From Pseudomonadota bacterium (GTDB taxonomy: Bacteria; Pseudomonadota; Gammaproteobacteria; Burkholderiales; JABEVD01): 64,000 nt of DNA. Both the position numbers and the translations under genes were made by a program. The first letter of the stretch is position 1. Each line of letters starts with the position of its first letter. Of the stretch, positions 9,182 to 18,206 are shown piece after piece. The stretch lies in NCBI GenBank assembly GCA_021802545.1, contig JAJZRS010000001.1, forward strand, positions 94,822 through 158,821. The letters run 5' to 3'. The notes under the pieces were generated by a model. That model searched no databases and was not told the origin of the DNA. It was given only the letters and a program-made list of their open reading frames with translations.

Positions 9182-9707
9182 AATTTCGGCCACGGCCGAG
9201 GACAGGCAGATTGCGCGCATGGCGGCAGCCGCGATCGGGCTTTCCTTCGTGGATGCGGCCATACCGCTTCCGATTCCTGGAATCAAGCCGGGGCTTGCCA
9301 ATATCGTCGTCCTGGTCGTGCTGTCGAGATATGGCCTGGGCGCTGCGATATGGGTGTCCTTGCTCAGGGTGCTGGCGGGAAGCCTGCTGTTCGGCTCCTT
9401 CCTTTCCCCGGGATTCTTTCTCAGCTTGTCCGGCGCGCTTTGCAGCCTGGCAGCACTTGCGCTTGCCGGCATCTTGCCCGAGCGCCATTTCGGCGCAGTG
9501 AGCCGCAGCGTGATCGCAGCATTCGCTCATATTGGCGGGCAATTGCTGCTTGCCTATTTGTGGCTGATCCCCCATGTCGGGCTCTTTTCGCTGGTCCCCT
9601 TGTTCGCTTCCGCCGCTCTTCTTTTCGGCACGGTCAACGGGCTCGTCGCCGCGCATTTCCTTGAATACAAAAAAGTTGAGGCGCCTCATCAAGTTCCCCT
9701 ACAATGA
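9162..9707 (+). CDS. Gx transporter family (heptaprenyl diphosphate synthase component I-like) membrane protein
   Basis: A 181-residue integral membrane protein with about five helices and the family phrase FVDAAIPLPIPGIKPGLANIV, where the conserved G-x-x-x-GLAN loop lies. The family resembles substrate-binding S components of ECF transporters; its older name, heptaprenyl diphosphate synthase component I, is not a proven activity. ATG 9162 overlaps the NusG-II gene by 20 bases; an upstream TTG at 9144 is less likely. Its gene ends five bases before ubiX, and the end of the gene contains a candidate ubiX promoter. Confidence 0.8.
   Translation: MIRSTIEISATAEDRQIARMAAAAIGLSFVDAAIPLPIPGIKPGLANIVVLVVLSRYGLGAAIWVSLLRVLAGSLLFGSFLSPGFFLSLSGALCSLAALALAGILPERHFGAVSRSVIAAFAHIGGQLLLAYLWLIPHVGLFSLVPLFASAALLFGTVNGLVAAHFLEYKKVEAPHQVPLQ
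9676..9705 (+). promoter_or_regulatory. Candidate ubiX promoter inside the Gx gene end
   Basis: TTGAGG (9676-9681), an 18-base spacer and TACAAT (9700-9705) make a plausible sigma-70 promoter. The ubiX ATG is only six bases beyond the -10 box and has no Shine-Dalgarno sequence, so transcripts from this promoter would be leaderless. Confidence 0.5.
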
Positions 9708-9711
9708 CCGG

Positions 9712-10329
9712 ATGAACAAGGAAAAAACCATCGTGCTGGCATTGACCGGCGCTTCCGGCATGCCCTACGCGATCCGCCTGATGGAGAGAATACTGGCAAG
9801 CGGCGCACGCCTCTACCTGATCTACTCAAACGTGGCCCAGATCGTCATCAAGCAGGAAATGGGGCTCACCCTGCCGTCGAGAGCCTCCGAGGCCGAAGAA
9901 TACTTCATTGAGCGTTTCAGGCCTGAGCATGGAAAGCTGCGCGTTTTCGGGCGTGAAGAATGGTTCGCCCCCGTCACGTCCGGATCCAATCCGCCCGATG
10001 CGATGGTGGTCTGCCCATGCACCATGGGCAGCCTGGCCGCATTTGCAGCGGGCATGAGCCAGAACATCATCGAACGCGCCGTCGACGTCATGCTGAAGGA
10101 AAAGAAGAAACTCGTCATCGTGCCGAGGGAGACGCCGTTTTCGACCATCCATCTCGAAAACATGCTGAGGCTCGCTCAGGCGGGCGCGGTCATCCTGCCG
10201 GCCAACCCCGGGTTTTACCAGCATCCTCAGACGGTCGACGATCTGGTCGACTATATCGTTGCCAGGATACTGGATCATTTGGACATTCCCCAGGACATTT
10301 CAGCAAGATGGGGTGAAGGAGAGGCATGA
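9712..10329 (+). CDS. ubiX: Flavin prenyltransferase UbiX
   Basis: A 205-residue flavoprotein. The N-terminal FMN-binding motif is [15 protein letters not shown], followed by [19 protein letters not shown] and [16 protein letters not shown]. UbiX joins a dimethylallyl group to FMN to make the prenyl-FMN cofactor of the UbiD decarboxylase used in ubiquinone synthesis. ATG 9712 is chosen from family length; the open frame runs back into the Gx gene. It overlaps sucC by four bases (ATGA). Confidence 0.96.
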   Translation: MNKEKTIVLALTGASGMPYAIRLMERILASGARLYLIYSNVAQIVIKQEMGLTLPSRASEAEEYFIERFRPEHGKLRVFGREEWFAPVTSGSNPPDAMVVCPCTMGSLAAFAAGMSQNIIERAVDVMLKEKKKLVIVPRETPFSTIHLENMLRLAQAGAVILPANPGFYQHPQTVDDLVDYIVARILDHLDIPQDISARWGEGEA

Positions 10330-11492
10330 AGATACACGAATACCAGGCGAAGGCGATCCTCGGCGAATTTGATGCGCCCGTTCCAAGAGGGCTGCCCGCT
10401 TTCAGCGCGAAGGAAGCGGTACAGAATGCGAAAAAGCTTGGCGGCAACACATGGGTCGTCAAGGCGCAGATCCATGCCGGCGGGCGGGGCAAGGCTGGCG
10501 GCGTGAAGATCGCGAAATCGTTTGAAGAAGTCGAGGAACTGGCGTCCGCCATGCTCGGCATGCGCCTTGTCACCCCGCAGACGGGAGAGGAAGGGCGCAT
10601 CGTCAAACGGCTTCTGATCGAGGAAGGCGCTGGAATCGAGAAGGAATATTATGCCGGATTCGTCGTGGACAGGAACAGCCAGCGCGTCGTGCTGATCGCG
10701 AGCAGCGAAGGCGGGACTGAAATCGAGGAAGTGGCGAAAAAAAATCCGGAAAAAATCGAGAAGATCGTAATCGACCCGGGCAAAGGATTGCTCGAGGTTG
10801 ACGCCAAGGCGGTCGCGCGCAAGATAGGCATTCCTGAGGAAGCTATGGACGAGGCAGCCAAGTTTTTCGATGCGCTGTACCGGGCATTCGTGGAAAAGGA
10901 CGCCATGCTGCTGGAAGTCAATCCGCTCGTTCTCGACAAGGACGGCAAGCTCTTCGCGCTGGATGCCAAGATCAATTTCGACGACAACGCACTCTATCGC
11001 CATCCCGAAATCCTTGCGCTGCGCGATCTGGACGAGGAGGATCCTGCAGAGATCGAGGCATCCAAGTACGGGCTCTCATACATTTCGCTCGACGGCAATA
11101 TCGGCTGTCTCGTCAACGGGGCAGGGCTCGCCATGGCGACCATGGACATCGTGAAGCTCTACGGTGCTTCCCCGGCCAATTTCCTGGATGTCGGGGGAGG
11201 GGCGAGCGTCGAGAAGGTGACCGAGGCCTTCAAGCTGATGCTCGCCAATCCGCACCTTCAGGTGATTCTGGTCAACATATTCGGCGGTATCATGAAATGC
11301 GACGTGATCGCCCAGGGCATCGTCGAGGCTGCGAGGCAGGTTGCGCTCACCGTTCCGCTGGTGGTGAGGCTGGAGGGGACGAACGTCGATATCGGAAAGA
11401 AGATACTGGCAGAATCGGGGCTGCCCATCATTTCGGCGAACAGCATGATGGATGCCGCCAAGCTGGCGGTCGAAGCATCGAGGAGCAAGTGA
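10326..11492 (+). CDS. sucC: Succinyl-CoA synthetase beta subunit, ADP-forming
   Basis: A 388-residue ATP-grasp subunit of the TCA enzyme that makes succinate and nucleoside triphosphate from succinyl-CoA. It starts [12 protein letters not shown], has [16 protein letters not shown] in the ATP-grasp region and [14 protein letters not shown] in the C-terminal ligase domain. A strong GGAGAGG precedes the ATG. It is coupled to sucD by a TGATG overlap. Confidence 0.97.
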   Translation: MKIHEYQAKAILGEFDAPVPRGLPAFSAKEAVQNAKKLGGNTWVVKAQIHAGGRGKAGGVKIAKSFEEVEELASAMLGMRLVTPQTGEEGRIVKRLLIEEGAGIEKEYYAGFVVDRNSQRVVLIASSEGGTEIEEVAKKNPEKIEKIVIDPGKGLLEVDAKAVARKIGIPEEAMDEAAKFFDALYRAFVEKDAMLLEVNPLVLDKDGKLFALDAKINFDDNALYRHPEILALRDLDEEDPAEIEASKYGLSYISLDGNIGCLVNGAGLAMATMDIVKLYGASPANFLDVGGGASVEKVTEAFKLMLANPHLQVILVNIFGGIMKCDVIAQGIVEAARQVALTVPLVVRLEGTNVDIGKKILAESGLPIISANSMMDAAKLAVEASRSK

Positions 11493-12367
11493 TGGCGATA
11501 CTCGTAGACAAGCATACCAAAGTGATGACGCAGGGCATGACCGGAAAAACCGGCATGTTCCACACCCAGCAATGCAAGCATTATGCGAACGGCGAGAACT
11601 GCTTCGTCGCAGGGGTGACGCCGGGCAAAGGCGGGCAGGCATTCGAAGGCATTCCCGTCTTCGACTCGGTCAGGGAGGCGAAGGAGAAAACGGGCGCAAC
11701 CGTTTCCGTCATTTATGTTCCCCCTCCTTTCGCGGCAGCTGCGATCAGTGAAGCGGTCGATGCCGAGCTCGACCTCGTGATCTGCATCACGGAAGGCATC
11801 CCTGTGCACGACATGATCAATGTCCGGTACAAAATGGAAGGGAAGAAGACCCTGCTCATCGGACCGAACTGCCCGGGCATCATCACGCCCGACGAAATCA
11901 AGATCGGCATCATGCCCGGGCATATCCACAAGAAAGGGAAAATAGGCGTCGTGTCACGGTCCGGCACGTTGACCTATGAAGCCGTCGGCCAGTTGATGGA
12001 AGTCGGTCTCGGGCAGTCTTCCTGCGTGGGCATAGGCGGGGATCCCGTGAACGGATTGAAGCATGTCGATGTCATGAAGCTGTTCAACGAAGACCCGGAG
12101 ACGGAAGCCGTGATCATGGTCGGCGAGATCGGCGGAAACGACGAGGAAATCTGCGCGAGATGGATCCGGGACAACATGAAAAAACCTGTCGTCGGCTTTG
12201 TCGCCGGGCTCACCGCGCCTGCCGGAAAGCGCATGGGGCATGCCGGGGCGATCATATCGGGCGGCGAGGGCGGGGCTGAAGAAAAGCTCGCGGTCATGGA
12301 AGCATGCGGGATCAGGGTGACGCGCAACCCTTCTGAAATAGGAAAGCTCCTGAAATCGGTCCTATGA
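11492..12367 (+). CDS. sucD: Succinyl-CoA synthetase alpha subunit
   Basis: A 291-residue CoA-binding subunit. It has [16 protein letters not shown] near the start, [14 protein letters not shown] in the middle and the phosphorylated histidine in [14 protein letters not shown] (about residue 250). The ATG at 11492 overlaps the sucC stop. It forms the alpha-beta heterodimer or tetramer with SucC. Its stop overlaps the next gene (ATGA), so the TerC-family gene is probably in the same message. Confidence 0.97.
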   Translation: MAILVDKHTKVMTQGMTGKTGMFHTQQCKHYANGENCFVAGVTPGKGGQAFEGIPVFDSVREAKEKTGATVSVIYVPPPFAAAAISEAVDAELDLVICITEGIPVHDMINVRYKMEGKKTLLIGPNCPGIITPDEIKIGIMPGHIHKKGKIGVVSRSGTLTYEAVGQLMEVGLGQSSCVGIGGDPVNGLKHVDVMKLFNEDPETEAVIMVGEIGGNDEEICARWIRDNMKKPVVGFVAGLTAPAGKRMGHAGAIISGGEGGAEEKLAVMEACGIRVTRNPSEIGKLLKSVL

Positions 12368-13062
12368 TCGGGACGGAATTCTGGGCCAGCCTGCTGCAGA
12401 TCGTCGCCATCGATATCCTGCTCGGGGGGGACAATGCCGTCGTGATCGCGCTCGCTTGCCGGAACCTTCCGGAGATTCAGAAGAAGCGCGCGATGCTTTT
12501 GGGAGTCGCCGGCGCAGTGGGGGTCAGGCTTGCCCTGATGTTCTTCGCGCTTTCGCTGCTGAAGGTGGCCTACCTCAAGATGGTCGCCGCGCTTTTCCTG
12601 TTCTGGATAGGCGTCAACCTCCTGGGTGGGGAAGCGAAGGAGGGGGAAAGCACGAAAGGCAATGAAACCCTCTTTTCCGCGATCAGGACGATCATCGTGG
12701 CCGATGCGGTGATGAGTCTCGACAATATCGTCGGCGTCGCAGGAGCGGCCAGGGACGACATGATGCTGGTCGCGCTCGGCATCTCGATCAGCGTCCCCAT
12801 CATATTATGGGGCAGCCGGTTCGTGCTCACCCTGATGGACAGGTTTCCGGTGCTCGTCACAGCCGGTGCGGGCTTGATCGGCTGGATTTCGGGGAGCATG
12901 CTGGTATCGGACGCCGCGTATGAAAAATGGGTGAGGGCGGAAATGAATTATCTTTCCTGGGCAAGCCCGTTCTTGCTGGCCTTGATGACCGTCGTCATAG
13001 GCAAATGGCGCGCATCGAGGCGGGCGGTCGAATCCAGGGATCTTGGGAACGAATACGAGTAA
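12364..13062 (+). CDS. TerC-family (YjbE-like) integral membrane protein
   Basis: A 232-residue protein with about seven membrane helices. TerC hallmarks are the paired acidic motifs [20 protein letters not shown] near residue 18 and [20 protein letters not shown] near residue 115. Members of this family act in metal (mainly manganese) efflux, or in metal loading of exported enzymes; the substrate here is unknown. It is translationally coupled to sucD, an unusual partner. Confidence 0.88.
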   Translation: MIGTEFWASLLQIVAIDILLGGDNAVVIALACRNLPEIQKKRAMLLGVAGAVGVRLALMFFALSLLKVAYLKMVAALFLFWIGVNLLGGEAKEGESTKGNETLFSAIRTIIVADAVMSLDNIVGVAGAARDDMMLVALGISISVPIILWGSRFVLTLMDRFPVLVTAGAGLIGWISGSMLVSDAAYEKWVRAEMNYLSWASPFLLALMTVVIGKWRASRRAVESRDLGNEYE

Positions 13063-13072
13063 AGGGCATGTC

Positions 13073-13498
13073 ATGAAGATGCTGATTCCCTCCGATGGTT
13101 CTGAGGCCGCATTGCGAGCGGTCGAGCATGCGATCAATACCGCGGGCCTCTATTCTGGCGGAATCGAGATCCATCTCCTCAATGTCCAGCTTCCCATCCT
13201 TTCAGGCAATGTGCGGCTCTTCATCAGCCGGGAAAAGATCGAGGACTATTACAGGGAAGAGGGCATGGCCGCGCTGAAGGATGCGCAGGCGAAGCTGAAT
13301 GAGGCGGGAATCGTCTGCCATGCGCATGTCGGCGTCGGCAATGTGGCCGAAACCATTTTGCAGTATGCGAGACGGAACGGATGCGACCAGATCTGCATGA
13401 CGAAGAGCGGCATGGGTGCGCTTTCCCGCATTTTTCTTGGCTCGGTCGCGGCAAAACTGATCCATCTTTCCGAAATCCCAGTTTTGCTGATCAACTAG
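13073..13498 (+). CDS. Universal stress protein, UspA family
   Basis: A 141-residue single-domain Usp. It starts MKMLIPSDGSEAALRAVEHA and ends with the nucleotide-binding phrase GMGALSRIFLGSVAAKLIHL, close to the G-x2-G-x9-G(S/T) ATP motif. ATG 13073, ten bases after the TerC stop, fits the family N-terminus. It probably binds ATP and is involved in stress survival; no specific role can be read from context. Confidence 0.9.
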   Translation: MKMLIPSDGSEAALRAVEHAINTAGLYSGGIEIHLLNVQLPILSGNVRLFISREKIEDYYREEGMAALKDAQAKLNEAGIVCHAHVGVGNVAETILQYARRNGCDQICMTKSGMGALSRIFLGSVAAKLIHLSEIPVLLIN

Positions 13499-13555
13499 TG
13501 CGCTCATCCATTGTGGTGCATAATTGGTTTCAGGGAACGTAATTTTCGACATGAA

Positions 13556-14356
13556 ATGGATTTGAGCAGCGTTCTGGAAATCTCCAGCAAGTCCGATGCG
13601 GGGCGCGTGCGTTCCCACAACGAGGACAGCATTGCTTTCGATGCCGAAACGGGATTTGCCGTTCTGGCGGACGGCATGGGCGGATACAATGCCGGAGAGG
13701 TTGCGAGCGGGATAGCGGTGACGTTGATCGCAACGGGTTTGAAGGGGCAGCTTGCGCAGGCGGGAAAACTGGACGTCAGGGCAAGGGAGACGCTTCTGAA
13801 GGAGCAGGTGCTCGCGGCCAACAACGCGATCATGCAGGCGGCGCAAAAGCGGCCAGAATGCGAGGGAATGGGAACGACTGTGGTCGCAGCCCTTTTCAGG
13901 GAAGGGAAGGTGAGCGTTGCGCATCTGGGAGATTCCCGTCTCTACAGATTGAGGGAAGGGAAGCTGGATCTTCTGACGCGCGACCATTCCCTGCTTCAGG
14001 AGCAGCTGGATCAGGGCATGCTGACGCCTGAAGAAGCGAAAACATCCCATCACCGGAATATCGTGACGCGCGCGCTCGGCGTGGAGCGGGATGCGGTCGC
14101 CGAAGTCGGAACATTCGATGCGCTTTCCGGGGACATTTTTCTGCTTTGTTCTGACGGACTCAACGACATGCTCGAGGACGAGGAAATCGGGCTTACCGTT
14201 CAGACATTGGAATCGAATGTGAAACTGGCGGCAGACCAGCTCGTCGATCTTGCCAACGAGAACGGCGGACGGGACAACGTATCTGTCATCCTGGTGAAGG
14301 TGAAAGAGGGTTTTGAAGCAAGGCAGGGTCTGCTCTCGAAACTGTTCAGGAAATAG
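13556..14356 (+). CDS. PP2C-family serine/threonine phosphatase
   Basis: A 266-residue metal-dependent phosphatase of the Stp/PppA type. The motifs are VRSHNEDSIAF, LADGMGGYNAGEVAS, GTTVVAALF, LGDSRLYRLREGKL, RDHSLLQEQ, LCSDGLNDML and NENGGRDNVSVILV, and all metal-binding aspartates are present. ATG 13556 fits the family; an overlapping ATG at 13551 is in another frame. No Shine-Dalgarno sequence is visible. It precedes an FHA protein after four bases. PP2C plus FHA usually implies a cognate Ser/Thr kinase, but none is in the window. Confidence 0.92.
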   Translation: MDLSSVLEISSKSDAGRVRSHNEDSIAFDAETGFAVLADGMGGYNAGEVASGIAVTLIATGLKGQLAQAGKLDVRARETLLKEQVLAANNAIMQAAQKRPECEGMGTTVVAALFREGKVSVAHLGDSRLYRLREGKLDLLTRDHSLLQEQLDQGMLTPEEAKTSHHRNIVTRALGVERDAVAEVGTFDALSGDIFLLCSDGLNDMLEDEEIGLTVQTLESNVKLAADQLVDLANENGGRDNVSVILVKVKEGFEARQGLLSKLFRK

Positions 14357-14360
14357 CACC

Positions 14361-15053
14361 ATGTCAAAATTGATTATCAGTGTCGCGGGGAAGACGACCA
14401 AGGAATACCGGCTCAACAAGGAGCGCGTGCATATCGGGAGAAAGCCCGGCAGCGACATCCAACTCGATGATGCCACGGTGAGCGGCCAGCATGCCGTCGT
14501 GATCACGATCCTCAATGATTCCTTCCTCGAGGACATGAGCAGCACGAACGGCACCAAGGTGAACGGCAATCCCGTCAAGAAGTGCTTCCTCCAGCAAGGG
14601 GACAAAATCGAGATCGGCAAGTTTTTCCTGACTTATATCCATGAGGCGCAGCCGTCAAAGGATTTCGAAAGAACTGTCATGCTGAAGCCGAAGACGGCTT
14701 CCGCCGCGCTGCCTTCTTCCGTTTCCGCGTCTGCCGAACCGCCCCCTCCGCCTCCTCCCCCACCACGTCCAGCCGATCAGAGCGCGGCGGGGATCAAGCT
14801 CCTCTCAGGCCCGGGTGCTGGAAGGCAGCTCAGCATCGTCAAGAACCTGACCACGCTCGGCAAGCCTGGTGTGCAGGTAGCGGTGATTTCGAGAAGGCCC
14901 CAGGGATTTTTCATCGCCCATGTCGACGGCGAGAAGCCGCCGCTTCTGAACGGCATGGCAATCGGTTTTCAGGTCAGTCCGTTGAGGCACAACGACATTC
15001 TTGAACTGGCCGGAATCAAGATGCAGTTCTTCGTCAATCAGGTGGGAAATTGA
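14361..15053 (+). CDS. FHA-domain protein with polyproline linker
   Basis: A 230-residue protein. The N-terminal FHA domain (about residues 1-95) has HIGRKPGSDIQLDDATVSGQ and SSTNGTKVNGNPV, the phosphothreonine-binding loops. A low-complexity linker contains nine consecutive prolines (about residues 131-139). A second, degenerate FHA-like domain spans about residues 145-230 (LTTLGKPGVQVAVISRRPQG) and lacks the canonical SxxH and N-G motifs. It probably reads out phosphorylation reversed by the upstream PP2C. Its TGA overlaps the TTG start of the next gene. Confidence 0.85.
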   Translation: MSKLIISVAGKTTKEYRLNKERVHIGRKPGSDIQLDDATVSGQHAVVITILNDSFLEDMSSTNGTKVNGNPVKKCFLQQGDKIEIGKFFLTYIHEAQPSKDFERTVMLKPKTASAALPSSVSASAEPPPPPPPPPRPADQSAAGIKLLSGPGAGRQLSIVKNLTTLGKPGVQVAVISRRPQGFFIAHVDGEKPPLLNGMAIGFQVSPLRHNDILELAGIKMQFFVNQVGN

Positions 15054-15814
15054 AGCTGAGAATTCTGGGCTGCAGCGGGGGGATAGGTGGGGCATTGCAC
15101 ACCACTTCATTTTTGCTGGACAACGATGTGCTGATCGATGCGGGCACGGGGGTGGGCAGTCTCTCGTTCAGCGAGATGCTCGAAATCGACCATGTTTTTC
15201 TGACCCATTCGCATCTCGATCATATCTCCTCGATCCCTTTTCTCGTGGACAGCGTCGGCTACTTGAGAAAGCTCCCGCTTACGATCCACGCCATACCCGA
15301 GACGATCGATGCCCTGAAGAAGCATATCTTCAACGATGTGATCTGGCCGGATTTCAGCCTGATCCCGAGTGCGGGCAATCCCTATATGCGCTACCAGCAG
15401 ATCGAGATCGGCGAAACCCGCGAACTGGATGGAAGGAAAATCACGACGATTCCTGCGAATCATACGGTCCCCGCAGTCGGCTATCATCTCGACAGCGGGC
15501 AGGGAAGCATCGCCTTCAGCGGGGACACGACGACGAATGACGCCTTCTGGGATGCGGTCAACCGCATTTCGAATCTGAAGCACCTGATCGTGGAGACGGC
15601 TTTTTCCAACAGCGAGCTCGAGATCGCCAAGCTGTCCAAGCATCTCTGTCCGAGCATGCTTCTTGAAGAACTCAAGAAATTCAGGAAAAACATTCCTGTG
15701 CACATCACCCATCTCAAGCCGGGCGAAATGAGCGTGATCATGCAGGAAATCGAGCAGGGCACGGCCGGCGAGAGGCCAAGGATGCTGACCAATGGCCAGG
15801 TTTTCGAATTTTGA
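15050..15814 (+). CDS. MBL-fold hydrolase resembling class II cyclic-nucleotide phosphodiesterase
   Basis: A 254-residue metallo-beta-lactamase-fold protein. The metal site motif is FLTHSHLDHISSIPF (about residue 50), with later histidines in PANHTVPAVGYH and ITHLKPGEM and the aspartate in AFSGDTTTND. THxHLDHIS resembles class II cAMP phosphodiesterases (PDE1/CpdP type) more than glyoxalase II or beta-lactamases. TTG 15050 overlaps the FHA stop, so translation is likely coupled. Other MBL hydrolase activities cannot be excluded. Confidence 0.72.
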   Translation: MKLRILGCSGGIGGALHTTSFLLDNDVLIDAGTGVGSLSFSEMLEIDHVFLTHSHLDHISSIPFLVDSVGYLRKLPLTIHAIPETIDALKKHIFNDVIWPDFSLIPSAGNPYMRYQQIEIGETRELDGRKITTIPANHTVPAVGYHLDSGQGSIAFSGDTTTNDAFWDAVNRISNLKHLIVETAFSNSELEIAKLSKHLCPSMLLEELKKFRKNIPVHITHLKPGEMSVIMQEIEQGTAGERPRMLTNGQVFEF

Positions 15815-15827
15815 CTGAAAGAAAGCG

Positions 15828-18191
15828 ATGAGCGGATCGACCGTGACGCAGGAGAGTCTCGCTGATGTCAGCATCAAGCTGAACTTCTCGAAGGCGCTGC
15901 AGGCGCTGACAAACAGAATTCATGCCACGAGCAACATCGACGAGATCATCATCGATCTCGGCAATGATGTCTGCACCTTGTTCAATGCGGACAGGGTCAC
16001 GCTTTATGTCGTCGGCGACGACAGGACTTCGATCATTTCCAAGGTCAAGACGGGGCTTTCTTCCTTCAAGGATCTGAAGCTGCCCATTTCGGAGCAAAGC
16101 ATCGCAGGCTATGTCGCATTCCACAAGAAAGTGGTGAACCTGAAAGATGTATACGACGACAAGGAGCTGCAATCCTACAGCCCGAAGCTCCATTTCATGC
16201 GGGAAGTCGACAGGCGGACGGGCTACAGAACAAAGCAGATGCTGGTTGCGCCCATTGTCGATGCGGCAGACAACGACCTGATCGGCGTGATCCAGATCAT
16301 CAACAACAAGTTCGGGCTCCCGTTCCAGCCGATGACGGAGGAGGGGGTAATAGAGCTTTCCAAAACCCTCGCCATCGCGCTGAAGCAAAGGCAGCGTTCG
16401 CATCAGCTCGTCCGGACGCGTTTCGACCTCCTGATCGCTGACGGCGTGATTTCGGCTGTCGAGTTCGACTTGGCATCGCGTTCGGCAAGAAGGCGCAGCG
16501 TGCCGCTCGAGGAAGTGCTCATCGACGAATTCCAGGTCAAGCTTCAGGATATCGGCAAATCGCTCGCCCATTTCTTCGGCGTAGAGTACGAACCATTCAA
16601 GCCGGACAGGATCCGTCCGCCCGACCTGCTCAAGAACATCAAGCGCGATTACGTCGAAACGAACCAGTGGCTTCCGGTCGACGACACGAAGGACGGCCTG
16701 GTCATCATCAGCCCAGATCCGGAAAGGATACAGACCTCACGCATCGTCAACAACGTTTTTCCCAAGCACAAGCTGGTCTACAAGGTTTCCACCTTGCGCG
16801 AATTCGCGAAAACCGTGGACCAGTTTTTCGGCGAAGGCACGGATAGCGGTTCTTCGATTGGGGACCTGCTTTCTTCCCTGGACGAGGAAGGGGAAAGCGA
16901 GGACATTTCCGACGAATTGTCGGCAGCTGCCGACAACGAACTCGTCAAGCTCGTCAACAAGGTCATCATCGATGCCCACAGGATGGGCGCATCCGATATC
17001 CACATCGAACCTTCCCCTGGAAAGGGGAAAGTGCTGGTGCGCTTCCGCAAGGACGGCTCGCTGATGAATTATGTCGAAATTCCTTCGAGCTACCGGAATG
17101 CCGTCGTGGCGCGCATCAAGATCATGTGCGACCTCGACATTTCGGAGAAGCGCCGCCCTCAGGACGGCAAGATCCAGTTCAAGAAATTCGCGCCGCTCAA
17201 CATTGAGCTCAGGGTCGCGACCATTCCCACTGCGGGCGGTGTCGAAGACATCGTGATGCGCATACTGGCGTCCGGGGAACCGATTCCCATCGACAAGGTC
17301 GGCTTGTCTCCGAAGGCGCTCACCACGCTGAAGAGCATTGTCTCCAAGCCTTACGGACTCTTTCTCGTCTGCGGCCCGACCGGCTCGGGAAAGACGACGA
17401 CGCTGCATTCCGTGCTGGGCTTCATCAATACGCCAGAGACGAAAATATGGACTGCCGAAGATCCCGTCGAAATCACCCAGAAAGGCTTGCGGCAGGTTCA
17501 GATGAACCCCAAGGCGGGCCTCACTTTCGCGACGGCCATGCGCGCCTTTTTGAGGGCGGACCCTGACGTCATCATGGTCGGCGAGATGCGCGACCAGGAA
17601 ACCACGGCAGTCGGCATCGAGGCATCGCTCACCGGCCACCTGGTGATGGCCACCCTGCACACCAACAGCGCGCCCGAAAGCATCGTGAGGCTGCTGGACA
17701 TGGGCATGGATCCGTTCAACTTCGCCGATGCGATTCTGGGCATTCTTGCGCAGCGGCTGATCAAGCGCCTGTGCAAGCACTGCAAGAAGGCTGAAGTTGC
17801 AAGCGAAGAGGAAATCAGGCGGCTGCTTTCGGAGTATTGCGAGGAACTGACGCATACGGAAAGCTGGAAGCAGAATTCGGATGCCGTGGTCAAGGAATTG
17901 TACGACGAGTGGGTCAAGGCCTATGCGAACGACAAGGGACAATTCACGCTCTATCGCGCGGTGGGCTGCCCCGAGTGTCACGATACAGGGTACACTGGTC
18001 GTCTCGGGATATTCGAATTGCTCGAAGGAACGGATGCGGTGAAGAAAAACATCCAGGAGCGCGCGCATGTCGCTCAATTGTTCGCCACCGCATTGTCCGA
18101 CGGCATGAGAACACTGAAGCAGGACGGCATAGAGAAGGTATTGCAAGGCATAACCGACATGCAGCAGGTGAGATCGGCATGCATTAAATGA
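15828..18191 (+). CDS. GspE/PilB-family secretion ATPase with N-terminal GAF domain
   Basis: A 787-residue ATPase. Residues ~20-190 form a GAF domain (CTLFNADRVTLYVV, RTGYRTKQMLVAPI, GVIQIINNKFG) in place of the usual MshEN module. A linker leads to the T2SSE domain with Walker A GPTGSGKTTTLHSVL, the Asp box, Walker B PDVIMVGEMRD and the His box LVMATLHTNSAPES. A tetracysteine zinc site is present (CKHCKK and CPECHDTGYTGR). Such ATPases drive pilus assembly or type II secretion; here the pilin gene lies two genes downstream. The GAF domain suggests direct control by a small ligand, possibly a cyclic nucleotide. Confidence 0.9.
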   Translation: MSGSTVTQESLADVSIKLNFSKALQALTNRIHATSNIDEIIIDLGNDVCTLFNADRVTLYVVGDDRTSIISKVKTGLSSFKDLKLPISEQSIAGYVAFHKKVVNLKDVYDDKELQSYSPKLHFMREVDRRTGYRTKQMLVAPIVDAADNDLIGVIQIINNKFGLPFQPMTEEGVIELSKTLAIALKQRQRSHQLVRTRFDLLIADGVISAVEFDLASRSARRRSVPLEEVLIDEFQVKLQDIGKSLAHFFGVEYEPFKPDRIRPPDLLKNIKRDYVETNQWLPVDDTKDGLVIISPDPERIQTSRIVNNVFPKHKLVYKVSTLREFAKTVDQFFGEGTDSGSSIGDLLSSLDEEGESEDISDELSAAADNELVKLVNKVIIDAHRMGASDIHIEPSPGKGKVLVRFRKDGSLMNYVEIPSSYRNAVVARIKIMCDLDISEKRRPQDGKIQFKKFAPLNIELRVATIPTAGGVEDIVMRILASGEPIPIDKVGLSPKALTTLKSIVSKPYGLFLVCGPTGSGKTTTLHSVLGFINTPETKIWTAEDPVEITQKGLRQVQMNPKAGLTFATAMRAFLRADPDVIMVGEMRDQETTAVGIEASLTGHLVMATLHTNSAPESIVRLLDMGMDPFNFADAILGILAQRLIKRLCKHCKKAEVASEEEIRRLLSEYCEELTHTESWKQNSDAVVKELYDEWVKAYANDKGQFTLYRAVGCPECHDTGYTGRLGIFELLEGTDAVKKNIQERAHVAQLFATALSDGMRTLKQDGIEKVLQGITDMQQVRSACIK

Positions 18192-18206
18192 GGTGAGGGA
18201 GGCGCG

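Noticed and set aside
13202-14620. A 472-codon minus-strand reading frame opposite the stress-protein, PP2C and FHA genes
   Set aside because: It crosses three well-supported genes on the other strand and shows no domain or ribosome site.
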